Shown: piece after piece, positions 62,389 through 64,000 of the stretch
Position numbering within the stretch: position 1 is the stretch's first letter
Layout: the number at the start of each line of letters is the position of its first letter
Assembly (NCBI RefSeq): GCF_007830455.1
Contig: NZ_VLLB01000005.1
Coordinates: forward strand, 372,001 to 436,000
DNA length: 64,000 nucleotides
Direction of reading: 5' to 3'
From: Pseudoduganella lurida
Lineage (GTDB): Bacteria; Pseudomonadota; Gammaproteobacteria; Burkholderiales; Burkholderiaceae_D
The notes under the pieces: generated by a model
Databases searched by the model: none
Seen by the model: only the letters and a program-made list of their open reading frames with translations
What the model was told of the DNA's origin: nothing
Made by a program: the position numbers and the translations under genes

Positions 62389-64000
62389 CTAGACCAGCCC
62401 CTCGAACAGCAGCACTTCCACCGTGTCGCCGGCGGCCACATTGCCTTGCTCATCCGGCAGTACGACGATGCAGTTCGCTTTCGTCATCGAGCGCAGGATG
62501 CCGGAGCCCTGCGCGCCCGTGATGCGCACCGTGCGGCTGCCATCGGGTGCCACTTCCAGAATGCCACGCTGGAATTCGGTGCGGCCCGGCCGCTTGCGGA
62601 TCGCACCGGCGGCGCGCGCCTGCACCAGCAGGTCGTCCGGCACGCTGGCGCCCATCATGCGCAGCAGCGCGGGGCGGGCGAAGAAGTAGAACGACACCAT
62701 CACGGCCACCGGATTGCCGGGCAGGCCGAACAGGAAGGCTTCGCGGCCGCTGCCGGTATCATGTTGGGTATCGCTGCGGGCACCGATGCGGCCGAACGCC
62801 ATCGGCCGGCCGGGCCGCATGCCGATCGTCCAGAAGGCCACCTCGCCCAGCCGGGCCATGATGTCGCGCGTGTAGTCGGCGGCACCGGCCGATACGCCGC
62901 CGGAAGTGATGATCGCGTCAGCGCTCTCGCATGCATCGCACAGCGCCGCTTCCAGCGCGGCCGGATCGTCGCGCACGATGCCCATGTCGACAATCTCGCA
63001 GCCCAGGCGCGTGAGCATGCCGAACAGCGTGTAGCGGTTGCTGTCGTAGACGCTGCCCTGGCCGAGCGGTTCGCCGATCGAGCGCAATTCGTCGCCGGTG
63101 GAGAAGAACGCCACGCGCAGGCGGCGGCGCACGGCCACTTCGGCGATGCCCAGCGAGGCGATCAGGCCCAGGTCCGCGGGCCGCACGATGCGCCCGGCCG
63201 CCAGCGCGGCGCGTCCCGCCATCAGGTCCTCGCCGGCCAGGCGGCGGTTGTCGCCGGCGCGCACGCTGCGTGGCGCCACGGTCACGCTGTCTTCCGTGAT
63301 GCCGGCCGCGTGTTCCTGGGCCAGCACGGTGTCGCAGCCGGCCGGCATCACGGCGCCCGTCATGATGCGCACGGCTTCGCCGGCGGCCGGCTGCAAGGCC
63401 GAAGGGCGTCCCGCGTAGACCGTGCCGATGACTCTCAGGGTGGTGGGATGCTCGGTGCTCAGCTGGGCACCGCCAAAGGCAAAGCCGTCCATCGCGGAAT
63501 TGTCGTGCGCGGGCACGCTGATCGGCGAGACGATGTCGCCGGCCAGCACGCGGCCCAGCGCAGCGCGCAGCGCCACCTTTTCGGTGCCGCGCACCGGCTG
63601 CACGAAGTCGCTGATGATCTGGCGTGCCTGGCGCACGGGCACCGCATGGGGATCGTAGCCGGCATGGGCTGCGGCGACCTGCCGCAGCGTGGCGCGGGTG
63701 CCCTCGGCGTCGCGCAGCTCGTCGGGCGTATTGATGTTGCGGAAGGCGCCCGCATCGGTGAACAGCACTTCGGCCACCTTCAGCGCGCCATGCCAGCCAT
63801 CCATGCGGCGGCCGCCTTCGGCCAGGTAGCTTTCCAGCTGTGGCAGCACGGCGCGCTTCATCAGCGCGAAAACCGGGTGCGACTGCTTGCGCGCGGCGCC
63901 GGTGGCATCGGCCTCCAGCGTGACGGCGATGGCGATGTCGGCATCCTGCGCCAGCAGCGCGGCATGCAGCTTCGCGACCAGGTCGTCCGGCAGGAAGGGC
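62389..64000 (-). CDS. MobA-MoeA fusion protein, N-terminus beyond the window
   Basis: The frame is open from the right edge. It begins within MobA (molybdenum cofactor guanylyltransferase): PFLPDDLVAKLHAALLAQDA, QSHPVFALMKRAVLPQLESY and FRNINTPDELRDAEG, the end of that enzyme. It then runs without a stop into a complete MoeA (molybdopterin molybdenumtransferase): VPAHDNSAMDGFAFGG, VRIMTGAVMPAGCDTVLAQE, VAFFSTGDEL, YDSNRYTLFG, TSGGVSAGAADYT and GLPGNPVAVMVSFYFF. The product would insert molybdenum and then attach GMP. MobA and MoeA are usually separate; fused forms exist in some betaproteobacteria. The MoeA start inside the fusion (Met at 63861) is not a true initiation site because MobA coding sequence precedes it. 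Confidence 0.9.
   Translation of the reverse strand, partial: PFLPDDLVAKLHAALLAQDADIAIAVTLEADATGAARKQSHPVFALMKRAVLPQLESYLAEGGRRMDGWHGALKVAEVLFTDAGAFRNINTPDELRDAEGTRATLRQVAAAHAGYDPHAVPVRQARQIISDFVQPVRGTEKVALRAALGRVLAGDIVSPISVPAHDNSAMDGFAFGGAQLSTEHPTTLRVIGTVYAGRPSALQPAAGEAVRIMTGAVMPAGCDTVLAQEHAAGITEDSVTVAPRSVRAGDNRRLAGEDLMAGRAALAAGRIVRPADLGLIASLGIAEVAVRRRLRVAFFSTGDELRSIGEPLGQGSVYDSNRYTLFGMLTRLGCEIVDMGIVRDDPAALEAALCDACESADAIITSGGVSAGAADYTRDIMARLGEVAFWTIGMRPGRPMAFGRIGARSDTQHDTGSGREAFLFGLPGNPVAVMVSFYFFARPALLRMMGASVPDDLLVQARAAGAIRKRPGRTEFQRGILEVAPDGSRTVRITGAQGSGILRSMTKANCIVVLPDEQGNVAAGDTVEVLLFEGLV

Overview
The window is a 64 kb chromosomal stretch from a high-GC betaproteobacterium, most likely Oxalobacteraceae (Massilia, Pseudoduganella, Duganella or Janthinobacterium type). 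This is inferred from gene order (ribF-ileS-lspA-coaBC-dut; rpmB-rpmG; fkpB-ispH), a polyhydroxyalkanoate phasin, the intergenic GGGGACAG-type palindromes, and a sensor kinase resembling the alpha-hydroxyketone receptors CqsS/LqsS/JqsS. It is mostly core genome. I see no prophage, insertion sequence, integrase or CRISPR array.

Left part (1-18 kb): the 3' end of purN, an RsmB/NOP rRNA methyltransferase, an MscS-type channel and an acyl-CoA desaturase; a MmyB-like regulator divergent from an SDR enzyme with two shared operator-like palindromes; rpmB-rpmG; radC; fkpB-ispH; a branched-chain amino acid permease operon livHMGF without a binding protein; a phasin divergent from a nitroreductase, with three copies of a TTTTGTGC-type palindrome between them; a PBP7-type peptidase overlapping an IclR regulator tail to tail; dgkA.

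Middle part (18-44 kb): a sulfate uptake block (binding protein, alpha/beta hydrolase, 1-Cys peroxiredoxin, cysT-cysW-cysA-cysB) followed by a TonB-dependent receptor on the other strand. Next is a five-gene minus-strand unit, nudix-aat-bpt-pyrD-tas, with both N-degron aminoacyl transferases. The initiator tRNA-fMet has a near-consensus promoter and a strong terminator, followed by a frameshifted remnant gene. Then come a MerR regulator and AlkA-type glycosylase, XdhC, an adhesin-E-like protein, an M48-like lipoprotein whose zinc motif is degenerate, dut, coaBC, lspA, ileS and ribF.

Right part (44-64 kb): a TPR protein, and a TonB-ExbB-ExbD-ExbD energy-coupling operon; the stress triad prkA-yeaH-spoVR; an adenine deaminase and an orphan FtsX-like permease; an unusual response regulator and CqsS/LqsS/JqsS-like histidine kinase pair, divergent from a group II truncated hemoglobin preceded by a perfect FNR box and apparently leaderless; rmuC; and, running off the right edge, a MobA-MoeA fusion for molybdenum cofactor synthesis.

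The least conventional features are the orphan quorum-sensing pair with the FNR-controlled globin beside it, the phasin/nitroreductase operator set, and several palindromic repeat families. In one of these families the arms stay perfectly complementary although the copies differ from each other.
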